A stretch of DNA of 64,000 bases from Pseudescherichia vulneris NBRC 102420 (GCF_000759795.1 NZ_BBMZ01000009.1:1-64000), one strand, 5' to 3'. Positions 23,819 through 32,830 are shown, numbered from the stretch's first letter. The notes: a model not told the origin generated them from the letters alone. Numbers and translations are program-made.

Positions 23819-24223
23819 TTAGGACGCGGGAGCGAGCTGCGTTAAACGGTTACGCAGTTCGCCATGCGCCGTGGCCACCTCGGTGGACGCCTGAAGCGCA
23901 TCGAGGTATTTCTGGCGAAACTCACCGCTGTTTTCTGCACTCAGCAGGCTGACGAGCGTTTTACGCACGTTCTCTACCGCCGCGCCGTCTACCGGCTGCT
24001 CTTTGTCGTCCAGCCGCTCGTCAATGTCTACCAGCACCTCGGAGATCTGCCGCAGCCAGGCAAACTGCGGGTGGCTGGTCAGCAGCTGTAAATGCTCAAA
24101 CGCGTTGCCGGGATCGCCAAAACGCGTGGTTTCGAGATCGACCAGCGTTTTATGCAGTTTTCTCAGCGTGGATGAAAGGGACTTAAGCTGCGAGCGGGGC
24201 TCTGTAGCGGGTTGACTGGTCAT
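23819..24223 (-). CDS. Helical hypothetical protein beside the kinase
   Basis: This 134-residue soluble protein is almost wholly alpha-helical and charged (LKSLSSTLRKLHKTLVDLETTRFG, then FAWLRQISEVLVDIDERLDDKEQ). I do not recognise the family by name. It lies 49 bases after the LuxR-type regulator on the same strand and so probably shares its transcript. It ends three bases from the end of the giant kinase gene, to which it is convergent. The place suggests an accessory to this signalling system. Confidence 0.75.
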   Translation of the reverse strand: MTSQPATEPRSQLKSLSSTLRKLHKTLVDLETTRFGDPGNAFEHLQLLTSHPQFAWLRQISEVLVDIDERLDDKEQPVDGAAVENVRKTLVSLLSAENSGEFRQKYLDALQASTEVATAHGELRNRLTQLAPAS

Positions 24224-24272
24224 CGGTTTCTCCGGGAGGCTTTAAGGTTAACAACAGGCCGCAGCACGATGG

Positions 24273-24893
24273 CTAGCGGCTTTGCGATTTCACTATATTA
24301 AGACGCTCCGCACAGCGGACCAGATCCGCCAGCGAGCGCACTTCCATTTTTTCCATGACCCGCTTCTTATGCACCTTGGCGGTAATTTCACTCACGCCCA
24401 TGGCGGTGGCAATCTGCTTGTTCAGCAGGCCGCCGATGGCCAGTTGAAACACCTCTTTCTCGCGCGGGGTCAGCGACTCGTAGCGGCTGGTGAGCGTCTG
24501 TATCTCCTGCGACGCGCCCATATTTTTTTCCGCCAGCGCCAGCGCGTCCGCCACGGCCTTGAGCAGCAGCCCCGGCACGGCGGGCTTGGTCATAAACTCA
24601 TAGGCCCCGGCCTTCATCGCCTTAACCGATAGCGGAATGGTGCCGAACCCGGTGAGAAAGATCACCGGAATGAGGTAGCCGAGCTTGGTCAGCGATTCGG
24701 CTACGTCAAAACCGTCGGCGTCCGGCATGTTCATATCGAGGATAAGGCAGCCGGGCTCTGGCCTGAACGCATGAGAAAGAAAGGCCTTCGCTGAAGGAAA
24801 GTCAGCAACCCGATAATCCTCTGCCATTAACAACCTGACCAGAGATTGCCTTACCGAATTATCATCATCTACTACATAAACAATAGGATCCAT
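24273..24893 (-). CDS. FixJ/NarL-type response regulator
   Basis: This 206-residue protein has a receiver (residues 1-115; Asp9-Asp11 pocket, phosphoacceptor Asp53 in CLILDMNMPDADG, Lys in FMTKPAVP) and a C-terminal LuxR-type helix-turn-helix. The latter is SLTPREKEVFQLAIGGLLNKQIATAMGVSEITAKVHKKRVMEKM, with the usual TPRE start. AAGGA lies before ATG 24893. It is divergently placed at the end of the cluster and is the only DNA-binding regulator in it, so it is the natural output for the histidine kinase and the candidate binder of the palindromes at 16503-16533. Confidence 0.95.
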   Translation of the reverse strand: MDPIVYVVDDDNSVRQSLVRLLMAEDYRVADFPSAKAFLSHAFRPEPGCLILDMNMPDADGFDVAESLTKLGYLIPVIFLTGFGTIPLSVKAMKAGAYEFMTKPAVPGLLLKAVADALALAEKNMGASQEIQTLTSRYESLTPREKEVFQLAIGGLLNKQIATAMGVSEITAKVHKKRVMEKMEVRSLADLVRCAERLNIVKSQSR

Positions 24894-25210
24894 GAGTAGT
24901 CCTTGCCATCAACGGGTATGCCTGCGTCTGAATCGGTTATTAAGAAAGCATATAACCATTTTGTTGTCTTATATAACAGAGACATACACCACGTGTTTAC
25001 CAAATAATAACCGGATAGTAACACAATAATTCTCATTATCATCTTGAAAATACGAAGATCGGGTGGCGTCAGGTAAGATATTGACAACTAAAGAGTAATA
25101 ATTGAGCAGCGGTAAAAAAAGAGGCGTAATGATCAGGTTACAGTAGCTGACAGCGGGCAGGCAAATTATGATACAAAGTACCACTCTTCTTCTGAACCCT
25201 GACGCTACGC
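24894..25210. other. AT-rich divergent promoter region
   Basis: No gene is supported in these 317 bases. They separate the FixJ-like regulator from the RpiR-type regulator and must hold both promoters. The sequence is clearly AT-rich against the GC-rich genes on each side, marking the border between the kinase cluster and the D-amino-acid locus. Confidence 0.5.
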
Positions 25211-26074
25211 ATGGCTTATACGATTGATATTATCTCCTGCATCACCGATCGCTTTATGGAGCTGACCGCTACCGAAAAGCGCATCGCCCAGTTCATCCTT
25301 GATGATGTCGCTACGGCGGCGGACCTGCCGATTGCCGAGCTGGCGCGTTTGACCCACACCAGCCAGGCCTCTGTCACCCGCTTTGCGCGGGCGTTGGGCT
25401 GCAAAGACGTGCGAGAATTGAAAATGAAGCTGGCGCAGTCCCTGGCGGTAGGGCAGCGCTTTATCCTCGACGTACCGGATCTCGAAGGCGTGCAGGGGAT
25501 TTACGAATCGATTATCAGCGTGCTGGAGACCAACCGCCGGGCGCTTAACGGCGAGGCGTTGAACAAAGCGGTTAGCTGGCTCAGTCAGGCGCGGCAAATT
25601 CTCGCCATTGGCATGGGCGGGGGATCCACCATCTGCGCCCAGGAGCTGCAGTACCGCTTTTTCCGCCTTGGCCTGCCGGTGGTCAGTCAGAGCGACGGTC
25701 TGCTGGTGCGGATGATGTGTTCCGCCGTCGCCCCGCAGGACGTGGTGCTGGTGCTGTCGCTGGGCGGTTATACCCCGGAGATGATTGAGAGTGCGGCGAT
25801 TGCCAGGCAGTACGGGGCGAAGGTGATCGCCATTACGCCGCTGGAGACGCCGCTGGCGGAGCAGGCCGATCTGGTGCTGCCCCTGCTGGTGCGGGAAAAC
25901 GACTACATCTTTAAGCCCAGCACCTCCCGCTATGCCATGCTGGCGATGGTGGACGTGCTGGCGACCGAACTGGCGATGGCGAACAAGGCGCAGACCAAAG
26001 ATCGGCTGCGCCGTATCAAGCTGGCGCTGGACAGCCACCGCGGCGGCGTAGATCGTCAGCCGCTGGGGGATTGA
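25211..26074 (+). CDS. MurR/RpiR family transcriptional regulator
   Basis: This 287-residue protein has an N-terminal RpiR helix-turn-helix (LTATEKRIAQFILDDVATAADLPIAELARLTHTSQASVTRFARALGC is the classic pattern, residues about 16-62) and a C-terminal SIS sugar-phosphate-type domain (ILAIGMGGGSTICAQELQYRFFRLG, VLVLSLGGYTPEMIESA). Related regulators sit beside D-amino-acid catabolic genes, with an amino-acid-derived effector. It is convergent with the symporter gene and precedes the deacylase/deaminase group, so it is probably the local regulator. Confidence 0.92.
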   Translation: MAYTIDIISCITDRFMELTATEKRIAQFILDDVATAADLPIAELARLTHTSQASVTRFARALGCKDVRELKMKLAQSLAVGQRFILDVPDLEGVQGIYESIISVLETNRRALNGEALNKAVSWLSQARQILAIGMGGGSTICAQELQYRFFRLGLPVVSQSDGLLVRMMCSAVAPQDVVLVLSLGGYTPEMIESAAIARQYGAKVIAITPLETPLAEQADLVLPLLVRENDYIFKPSTSRYAMLAMVDVLATELAMANKAQTKDRLRRIKLALDSHRGGVDRQPLGD

Positions 26075-26093
26075 TCCACGCCAGCGTGCTCCG

Positions 26094-27581
26094 CTAGCCC
26101 TCCGACGGTTTACGTTTGCCGATCGGCAGCGGCGGGGCGTCCGGCTGGCTTTCGCGTTCACGGGTGATCAGCGCCAGCGCCTCTTCCCGGCTGAGCGCGT
26201 TGGCAGGCGTGACCAGCGTCACCACTACCGCGCAACCCAGGCTGGTCAGCACCGAGGGTACGCAGGGGTTGCCCCAGAAGGCCAGCCAGTCGCTGTCCAT
26301 CAATACGGCGACGGAGGCACCCGCACCGCCCGCCAGCGCGGCCAGCGCTCCCTGCCAGTTAAAGCGGTGCCAGAAGCGACCCAGAATTGAGCAGATAAAC
26401 ATGCCGGACATAATCATCGAGATCATTTTGGTGATATAGCTGATGATGTCGTTAGAGGTCAGGGCGAACAGCAGGGCAAGGGCGATCACCAGCACCAGGA
26501 AGATGCGCGACAGGCGAATGGCTTTCTCCGGTGCAGGCATATGGCCGGTCACCAGGGTATAGAGATCGCGCAGGATGATCGATACCCCGGCGATAGCATC
26601 CGAGCTGCCAGAGGACATATTGGCGGACATGCCGGCAATCAGCACCGCCATCGCCAGCACCGGCGGCAGAACCTGGGTCGCGAACAGGAAGGCGAAGCCG
26701 CTGTTGTCCAGCTGGGCGTTCATTGTCCAGACCGCCATGCCGATAATCGCGGGCAGGAAGGAGAAGAGCAGATACAGCAGGCCGGTGATGGTAAACGACT
26801 GGCGCACCGACGACACCGTTTTTGCCGAATAGATGCGCTGACGGTAAGAGGGGGTCGCCAGCACGCCGACGCCAATCACCATCGCCAGCGAGAAGGCGGG
26901 CAGGACGCCAAGCTTATCCACCGCAAACAGGCTCTGGGCGGCAGGATCGACGGCATGCTTGATATTCTCCCAGCCGCCGACGTGGTTCACCGCCAGCACG
27001 GCCATTAAAATAAAGCCGACAAACAGGATGATCGATTGAACGGTATCGATCCATACCACGGCGGAATAACCCCCAATACCGACATACACCACAAACGCCA
27101 GGGCAATAATAATTTTGGCGACGTTAATGTCTATTCCACTGGCCCAGGCAAGGTATAAACCACCACCTAAAATATGCGCCCCCAGCCAGCCAATAGAGGC
27201 AATAAATATCAGCACGGCAACGACGTTTTTAACAATTTTACTGCCGCCTGTGTAATAAGAGATCTCTTCGCTCATGGTCATAAAGCGTAATTTACGCACT
27301 GGGGCAAATAGCCAGGCGACCAGTAAGATGCCTACCGCGCCGCCGAGGCCATACAGCATCCCGGCCCAGCCGTTAGTATAGCCAAATCCTACTGCGCCGA
27401 CGCTTGAGCCGGTGCCGACCATGGTGCCGACCGTTGATCCCAGGGTTAATATCATCGGCAACGAGCGGCCGCCCAGCAGAAAGTCATCGCCATTTTTTTG
27501 ATGCCGCGAAACGTACCAGCCGAGCGTAATCATGGCGCAGGCATAGAGGGTGAACCAGACCAGAAAAGAGATATTATTCAT
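26094..27581 (-). CDS. Sodium:solute symporter (SSS family)
   Basis: This 495-residue inner membrane protein has about 13 membrane helices. YVSRHQKNGDDFLLGGRSLPMILTLGSTVGTMVGTGSSVGAVGFGYTNGW is the family's N-terminal hallmark. IAGMSANMSSGSSDAIAGVSIILRDLY is the sodium-binding helix 8 region. The family includes proline and pantothenate carriers. As the last gene after the deacylase and RidA genes, it likely imports an (N-acyl-)D-amino acid. The 179-base gap to the ridA-like gene holds a hairpin, so it may have a separate promoter. Confidence 0.92.
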   Translation of the reverse strand: MNNISFLVWFTLYACAMITLGWYVSRHQKNGDDFLLGGRSLPMILTLGSTVGTMVGTGSSVGAVGFGYTNGWAGMLYGLGGAVGILLVAWLFAPVRKLRFMTMSEEISYYTGGSKIVKNVVAVLIFIASIGWLGAHILGGGLYLAWASGIDINVAKIIIALAFVVYVGIGGYSAVVWIDTVQSIILFVGFILMAVLAVNHVGGWENIKHAVDPAAQSLFAVDKLGVLPAFSLAMVIGVGVLATPSYRQRIYSAKTVSSVRQSFTITGLLYLLFSFLPAIIGMAVWTMNAQLDNSGFAFLFATQVLPPVLAMAVLIAGMSANMSSGSSDAIAGVSIILRDLYTLVTGHMPAPEKAIRLSRIFLVLVIALALLFALTSNDIISYITKMISMIMSGMFICSILGRFWHRFNWQGALAALAGGAGASVAVLMDSDWLAFWGNPCVPSVLTSLGCAVVVTLVTPANALSREEALALITRERESQPDAPPLPIGKRKPSEG

Positions 27582-27733
27582 TGCTCACGTCCAGATATCG
27601 TTAATCTATTTCGTCTGCGCGAAATGGATGAGTTAACAGGACCGGTCACCTGAAAAAAGGCGCAGGGGATCCGAGAGTACAGGCAAAATAAATTTTGCCA
27701 GGGTACCGCGATAGCTTTTTTATAAATATGCGA

Positions 27734-27755
27734 TCTCCCTTGCGCGCAAGGGAGA
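27734..27755 (-). terminator. Perfect palindrome after the RidA gene
   Basis: TCTCCCTTGCG and CGCAAGGGAGA form an 11-bp inverted repeat with no loop, five bases after the ridA-like stop codon on the minus strand. There is no adjoining T-run, so it may instead stabilise the upstream mRNA end. Confidence 0.5.
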
Positions 27756-27760
27756 GGAGA

Positions 27761-28156
27761 TTATTTGATGCGAGCGGCGTTGTAGCAGGTCACATCGACT
27801 TCAACTTTGCAATCCACGACCAGGTCCGCGACGCAGCAGATGCGGGCAGGGGGATGGTCGCCAAAAAATTCCCGGAAGACCTTGTTGAACGACTGGAAGT
27901 AGCGGGCGTCGGTGAGGATCACCTTCACGTGAACCACATCCGCCAGGGTATAGCCCGCTTCGGTCATGATATCCACGCAGTTCTGGATCGCCAGCCGGGA
28001 CTGATCGACAATGCCGCCTTCCACCACTTCGCCATTTTTCATGGGGGTCTGGCCGGAGACGTACAGCCAGCCGCCAGCCTCTACCGCCCTGGCAAATGGC
28101 AGGTGCTGTCCGCCTGTACCGGTACCGCCCTCGGTGCCATAACGTTTAATGCTCAT
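27761..28156 (-). CDS. RidA family protein
   Basis: This 131-residue protein of the YjgF/RidA/UK114 group carries FARAVEAGGWLYVSGQTPM, VHVKVILTDARYFQSFNKVFREFFGDHPPARICCVADL and a final VEVDVTCY. The conserved arginine (PPAR) for enamine/imine binding is present. RidA proteins hydrolyse reactive 2-aminoacrylate and related enamines released by PLP enzymes. That fits the PLP-dependent deaminase nearby. AAGGAG precedes ATG 28156; the deacylase stop is nine bases upstream, so they share one transcript. Confidence 0.92.
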   Translation of the reverse strand: MSIKRYGTEGGTGTGGQHLPFARAVEAGGWLYVSGQTPMKNGEVVEGGIVDQSRLAIQNCVDIMTEAGYTLADVVHVKVILTDARYFQSFNKVFREFFGDHPPARICCVADLVVDCKVEVDVTCYNAARIK

Positions 28157-28165
28157 CGTTGCTCC

Positions 28166-29608
28166 TTATTCTGTGGTCTGCCGACGCAGGAAACGTCCTG
28201 CGCGTCCTGTAATGCGTTTATTGTGGTCGTAACTCATCACCCCGTTCACCATCACGGCGTCAATGCCGTCTGCGGGCCGTTTGGGATCCGAGAAGCTGGC
28301 GACGTCGCGCACCGTCTGCGGATCAAAAAGTACCAGGTCCGCATAGTAGCCGGTTTTGATCAGGCCCCGCTGCGGCAGCAGGAAGCGCGCCGCCGACATG
28401 CCCGTCATCTTGTGCACGGCCATTGTCAGCGGGAAAAGCTTCTCGTCGCGACAGTAATGGCCCAGCACGCGCGGGAATGCGCCCCACAGGCGTGGGTGCG
28501 GCATCGGGTCGTTCGGCAGCCCGTCGGAACCGATCATCGTCACCGGATAGCGCAGCACCCGGCGCACGTCCTGCTCGTCCATGTTGTAGTAAATGGCCCC
28601 GGCGGGCATCAGCTGCTCCGCCGCGCTGTGCAGGCTCACCTGCCAGCCGTCCGCTATCTGCTGTAGCGTTTTGCCCGCCTGCTCCGGATGCGGCTCAGAC
28701 CAGGTAATGACGATGTCAAACTCGTCGGTCACCTGCTTGAGATCCAGCGTCGAAGAGCTGGCGGAGTAGGGGTAGCAATCGCAGGCGATCTCCTGGTGCT
28801 GGCGCATCTTGTCGAAAAATGCCAACGTCTCCCGCGTGCGACCCCAATTTTTTGCGCCGGCGCACTTATGGTGTGACACCACCACCGGCACCTTGCCGTG
28901 GCGGCCAATCCGGAACGCTTCGTCGAGCGCCTCCAGAATCGGTTCAAACTCAGAGCGCAGGTGCGTGGTATAGATACTTTTTTCCGCCGCCAGCTCTTCC
29001 GCCAGGGCCATGACTTCATCGGTGGAGGAGTGAAACGCCGTGGCGTAGGCCAGTCCGGAGCTCATGCCCAACGCCCCCTGCTGTAGTGCCACGCGCAGCT
29101 GCTGACGCATGGCGGCAAGCTCCTCTGCGGTTGCCGCCCGGAACAGATCGTCCATATGGTTATTGCGCAGGGTCGTATGGCCAATCAGCGTCCCGACGTT
29201 GATGGCGGGCCGCGCGGCTTCCAGCGCATGGGCGTAGGCATCTACCGTCGGGTAGATAAAGTGTTCTTTCTCGCCCAGCAGGTTCATCGGGTCCGGTACG
29301 TCGCTGCGGATCGTGGCGGTGGCGGCGCTGATGCCGCAGTTGCCGACAATAACAGTGGTGATCCCCTGGCTGATTTTCGGCAGGTAATCGGGCATACGGA
29401 TGACGTTGGTATCATCATGGGTATGCACGTCGATAAAGCCGGGCGACAGCACCTTACCCGTGGCGTCGATAACATGCTCGGCCTGAGCGTGGATCGCAGG
29501 CGCAATCGCTACGATACGATCGCCGCTGACCGCCACATCGGCACGGTATTCAGATCCGCCGCTGCCGTCGATAACGGTGGCGTTTTTGAAAAGCCAGTCA
29601 TGCTTCAT
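28166..29608 (-). CDS. N-acyl-D-amino-acid deacylase
   Basis: This 480-residue protein is of the D-aminoacylase branch of the amidohydrolase superfamily. Family marks: FKNATVIDGSGG, SPGFIDVHTHDDTNV (metal HxH), ITTVIVGNCGISA with the bridging cysteine region, GALGMSSGLAYATAFHSSTDEV, THLRSEF, VVVSHHKC and IGSDGLPNDPMPHPRLWGAFPRVLG. The enzyme cleaves N-acyl-D-amino acids to the free D-amino acid in the cytosol. GGGAGTGAGG precedes ATG 29608. It heads the leftward transcript with ridA and perhaps the symporter, and is divergent from the deaminase gene. Confidence 0.95.
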   Translation of the reverse strand: MKHDWLFKNATVIDGSGGSEYRADVAVSGDRIVAIAPAIHAQAEHVIDATGKVLSPGFIDVHTHDDTNVIRMPDYLPKISQGITTVIVGNCGISAATATIRSDVPDPMNLLGEKEHFIYPTVDAYAHALEAARPAINVGTLIGHTTLRNNHMDDLFRAATAEELAAMRQQLRVALQQGALGMSSGLAYATAFHSSTDEVMALAEELAAEKSIYTTHLRSEFEPILEALDEAFRIGRHGKVPVVVSHHKCAGAKNWGRTRETLAFFDKMRQHQEIACDCYPYSASSSTLDLKQVTDEFDIVITWSEPHPEQAGKTLQQIADGWQVSLHSAAEQLMPAGAIYYNMDEQDVRRVLRYPVTMIGSDGLPNDPMPHPRLWGAFPRVLGHYCRDEKLFPLTMAVHKMTGMSAARFLLPQRGLIKTGYYADLVLFDPQTVRDVASFSDPKRPADGIDAVMVNGVMSYDHNKRITGRAGRFLRRQTTE

Positions 29609-29809
29609 AACACCTCACTCCCTTTTTGTTCTTAAGCCAAGTTAACCATTTACAAGCTCAAAAAACAGTGGAAAACTACGCAAAAGCCAGATCGTTTTGT
29701 GATACTTTTATTCAAAAATAATAACAATATTATATTTATCGCTTTATTTTCATATAGATAAATATGTTATTTTAACGTTAAAACACGATAAACCGTTAAG
29801 GATCATGTT

Positions 29810-31030
29810 ATGAAATATCACTCCGATACGTTAGTGACCCATAAGTCTGCGATCATGCGCACCCCGGCAAACGTGCTGGCGGAGGATGTTTGCCTGCCAG
29901 CGGCGGTGCTTAAGCAGTCGGCGCTGCGTAATAACATCGACTGGATGCAACGCTATGCCGATGCACGCGGCGTCTCGCTGGCGCCGCACGGCAAAACCAC
30001 CATGACGCCATGGATCTTTCAGGCGCAGCAGCAGGCGGGCGCGTGGGCGATTGGCGTCGGCAGCGCCTGGCAGGCCGGGGCAGCCATGGCGAGCGGCATC
30101 AAGCGCGTGCTGATGGTGAACCAGCTGGTGGGGAAGGCCAACATGCAGCTGATCGCTCAGCTTAAGCAGCATTACCATGAGGTGGATTTTGCCTGCTGCG
30201 TGGACAGCGTTGACAATGCCGCTGCGCTTGCAGAGTTTTTCTCCGGGCAAAACCAGACGCTGGATGTGCTGGTAGAGTTGGGCGTGCCCGGCGGGCGCTG
30301 CGGCTGTCGCAGCACCGACGCCGCGCTGGCGCTGGCGCAGAAGATCCACGATCTGCCGGGACTGCGGCTGCGCGGGCTGGAGCTGTATGAGGGCGTGCTG
30401 CACGGTGACGATCCGCAGCCGCAGGTTGAAGCCCTGCTGCGCGATGCCGCCGAGCTTGCCTGTGGCATGGAGCATCTGGTGGACGGCGAGTTTATTCTCA
30501 CCGGGGCCGGCACCGTCTGGTATGACGTAGTGTGTAATATCTGGCTCAACGCAAAGAAACCGGCGCAGTGCCGGATCGTGATCCGTCCGGGCTGCTATAT
30601 CACCCATGACCGGGGGATTTATGCCGACGCGCAGCAGACGCTGATTGAGCGCGACCGCGTCGCCTGCGATCTGGGCGGCGATCTCGCTTCCGCCCTGGAG
30701 CTGGTGGCGATGGTACAGTCAGTGCCGGAAGCCGACCGCGCGGTGGTGAACTTCGGCAAGCGCGACTGCGCCTTTGACGCCGGGCTGCCGCAGCCCATTG
30801 CCCACTACCGTCACGGCCAGGCGCTGCCGTTCCAGCCGCAGGCCATCGTCAGCGTCGGGGTAATGGATCAGCACTGTATGGTGAAGCTGGCCCCGGAAAG
30901 CGACGTCCGCGTCGGTGACATTCTGGTCTTTGGCACGTCACATCCGTGCCTGACCTTCGATAAATACAAAACGCTGCTGGTGATTGATGACGACTATCGC
31001 GTCATCGATCAGCTCGACACGCTGTTTTAA
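29810..31030 (+). CDS. PLP-dependent amino acid deaminase, D-threonine aldolase-like
   Basis: This 406-residue fold-type III PLP enzyme belongs to the D-threonine aldolase/D-serine dehydratase-like group. The PLP lysine is in LAPHGKTTMTPWIF near residue 62. VELGVPGGRCGCR and GAGTVWYDVV contribute to the barrel, and the C-terminal FGTSHPCLTFDKYKTLLVIDD contains the metal-binding H-x-C pair of the family. It probably deaminates a D-amino acid to a 2-oxo acid. AAGGATC lies before ATG 29810. The divergent promoter (about 200 AT-rich bases) is shared with the deacylase gene. Confidence 0.92.
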   Translation: MKYHSDTLVTHKSAIMRTPANVLAEDVCLPAAVLKQSALRNNIDWMQRYADARGVSLAPHGKTTMTPWIFQAQQQAGAWAIGVGSAWQAGAAMASGIKRVLMVNQLVGKANMQLIAQLKQHYHEVDFACCVDSVDNAAALAEFFSGQNQTLDVLVELGVPGGRCGCRSTDAALALAQKIHDLPGLRLRGLELYEGVLHGDDPQPQVEALLRDAAELACGMEHLVDGEFILTGAGTVWYDVVCNIWLNAKKPAQCRIVIRPGCYITHDRGIYADAQQTLIERDRVACDLGGDLASALELVAMVQSVPEADRAVVNFGKRDCAFDAGLPQPIAHYRHGQALPFQPQAIVSVGVMDQHCMVKLAPESDVRVGDILVFGTSHPCLTFDKYKTLLVIDDDYRVIDQLDTLF

Positions 31031-31137
31031 CATCGGGCAATCTTGTTGGCAGTGATGGTTTATCTACCGCCTGCGGGCAACCCCAGCGTGCGGGCCGGGA
31101 GCAGGACGTTATTGAGCAGTCCGCTTTGCCGCCTAAC

Positions 31138-31220
31138 GGCCAGGCGGTAGGTTTTTAGATACGCTGCGCGTATAAAGTAAGCGATTGAATAAAAAACTCA
31201 AAAATTCACCTATAAATTTA
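31138..31220 (+). repeat. Direct repeat copy 1 flanking the dehydrogenase gene
   Basis: This 80-odd-base segment starts GGCCAGGCGGTAGG and contains the palindrome ATACGC-TGC-GCGTAT (31159-31173), then TAAGCGATTGAATA. It is about 85-90 percent identical by eye to 32744-32830 on the other side of the dehydrogenase gene. Copies in the same orientation suggest that the gene arrived or was duplicated between them. The rest of the 31031-31443 gap holds no gene that I can support. Confidence 0.8.
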
Positions 31221-31443
31221 TGAGCTGCCGCGTCATGCATACAAGCGGGCTTCTAGCGAAGCGGCTATATATTTCAATTAGTTACACGACATTAATTTCA
31301 CCCGGCTGCCCCATGAGCTGTTCTACACTTACATCTTCAACCACGCTTTTTGATTGAAAAAGCAGCACCAACAAGAGGGTCGCGACAGCAAAGCGTCACG
31401 CAGTCGCCATCCTCAAACCGATCGTGCGGGAGAGGAGAACACT

Positions 31444-32577
31444 ATGAAAGCAGTTGTCTATAACGGACCTTTTGACGTTTCAGTCAAAGACGTTCCGGAC
31501 CCCAAAATTGTTCGCCAGACTGATGTGATTGTCCGTATTACCACCACAAATATCTGCGGTTCCGACTTGCATATGTATGAAGGACGAACCAGCTTCGAGC
31601 AGGGTCGCATCTTCGGCCATGAAAATCTGGGCCAGGTGATTGAAGTCGGCAGTGCTGTTGAGCGAATTAAAGTCGGTGATTATGTCTGCTTGCCCTTTAA
31701 TGTCGGCTGCGGATTCTGTGAAAATTGCGAGAAAGGGCTAACCGGCTACTGCCTGACGGCAAACCCGGGTGCGGCCGGTGCCGCCTATGGCTTTGCGGAT
31801 ATGGGCCAGTGGGATGGTGGACAGGCGGAGTTATTGCGCGTTCCCTATGCTGACTTTAACTGTCTGGTACTGCCTCCGGATGCAGTTGAAAAGGAAGAAG
31901 ATTACGTTTTGCTTTCCGATATCTTCCCGACCGGCTGGCATGCCACTGAGCTGGCAGGATTACGCCCCGGGGAGAGTGTTGCCATCTACGGTGCTGGCCC
32001 GGTCGGCTTGATGGCTGCCCATTCGGCCATGATTAAAGGCGCATCACAGGTGTTTGTTGTCGATACCCATCCAGACCGACTGGCGTTGGCCGAACAACTT
32101 GGTGCGGTGGCGATCAACGGTGTGGGTGATGATGCGGTAAATAAAATTCTCGAATTAACCGATGGGCGCGGCACGGATTGCGGCTGCGAATGCGTGGGTT
32201 ATCAATGCTGCAATAAGCATGGCCACGAGGATAACTCCGCTACCTTGAATAGCCTTGTCGCATCAACCAAAGCCACGGGCGGCATTGGTGCGGTAGGCGT
32301 TTTTGTTCCTCAGGATCCCGGGGGGGCGACCGATCTGGCTAAAGAAGGTAAAGTGCCTTTCGATTTTGGTACTTTCTGGTTCAAAGGTCAGTCAATTAAG
32401 ACCGGCCAGTGTAACGTAAAAGCGTACAACCGCCAGCTCGCAAGGCTTATCCATCAGGGTAGAGCTAATCCGGCGCAGATCATCTCACATCGCCTCGCGC
32501 TGTCAGACGCCCCCGAGGGGTATAAGCATTTTGACGCTCGTGATAATGGCTGGACAAAAGTCATTCTGAAACCCTGA
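31444..32577 (+). CDS. Zinc-dependent formaldehyde/alcohol dehydrogenase
   Basis: The protein has 377 residues from ATG 31444 (GAGGAGAA upstream); a longer frame from 31354 is not needed. It is a medium-chain dehydrogenase of the glutathione-independent formaldehyde dehydrogenase type. Catalytic zinc ligands lie in TNICGSDLHMY and FGHENLGQV, the structural zinc set in CGFCENCEKGLTGYC, the family-specific insertion in PGAAGAAYGFADMGQWDGGQAE, and the NAD site in AIYGAGPVGLMAA with VVDTHPDRL. ECVGYQCCNKHGHEDN matches the long loop of this group. It oxidises aldehydes or alcohols with NAD in the cytosol. It stands alone between two direct repeats. Confidence 0.93.
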   Translation: MKAVVYNGPFDVSVKDVPDPKIVRQTDVIVRITTTNICGSDLHMYEGRTSFEQGRIFGHENLGQVIEVGSAVERIKVGDYVCLPFNVGCGFCENCEKGLTGYCLTANPGAAGAAYGFADMGQWDGGQAELLRVPYADFNCLVLPPDAVEKEEDYVLLSDIFPTGWHATELAGLRPGESVAIYGAGPVGLMAAHSAMIKGASQVFVVDTHPDRLALAEQLGAVAINGVGDDAVNKILELTDGRGTDCGCECVGYQCCNKHGHEDNSATLNSLVASTKATGGIGAVGVFVPQDPGGATDLAKEGKVPFDFGTFWFKGQSIKTGQCNVKAYNRQLARLIHQGRANPAQIISHRLALSDAPEGYKHFDARDNGWTKVILKP

Positions 32578-32743
32578 ATTATGAACCAACAGAACATAAG
32601 CCACATGTAGGCCATGGTGAGAGGGAGAATAAAAACCGCCTGCTGTGGCTTAATGCTTCACATCACATATTGTCTTTTTTCGGATCTGCCATGAGACGGA
32701 GCGCCGTGATGGCTGTGTTATTGCCAGCGACAGCCGTCGCGAC

Positions 32744-32830
32744 GGCCAGGCAGTGGGATTTTAAATACGCTGCGCGTATAAAATAAGCGATTGAATACAA
32801 AAGTCAAAAATTTACATATGCGTTAATTTA
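32744..32830 (+). repeat. Direct repeat copy 2 flanking the dehydrogenase gene
   Basis: This is the second copy of the 31138-31220 element, starting GGCCAGGCAGTGGG with the same palindrome ATACGC-TGC-GCGTAT at 32765-32779. It lies about 90 bases before the LexA site of umuDC. Similarity ends near AATTTA on the right side of both copies. The 32578-32743 stretch shows no gene. Confidence 0.8.
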
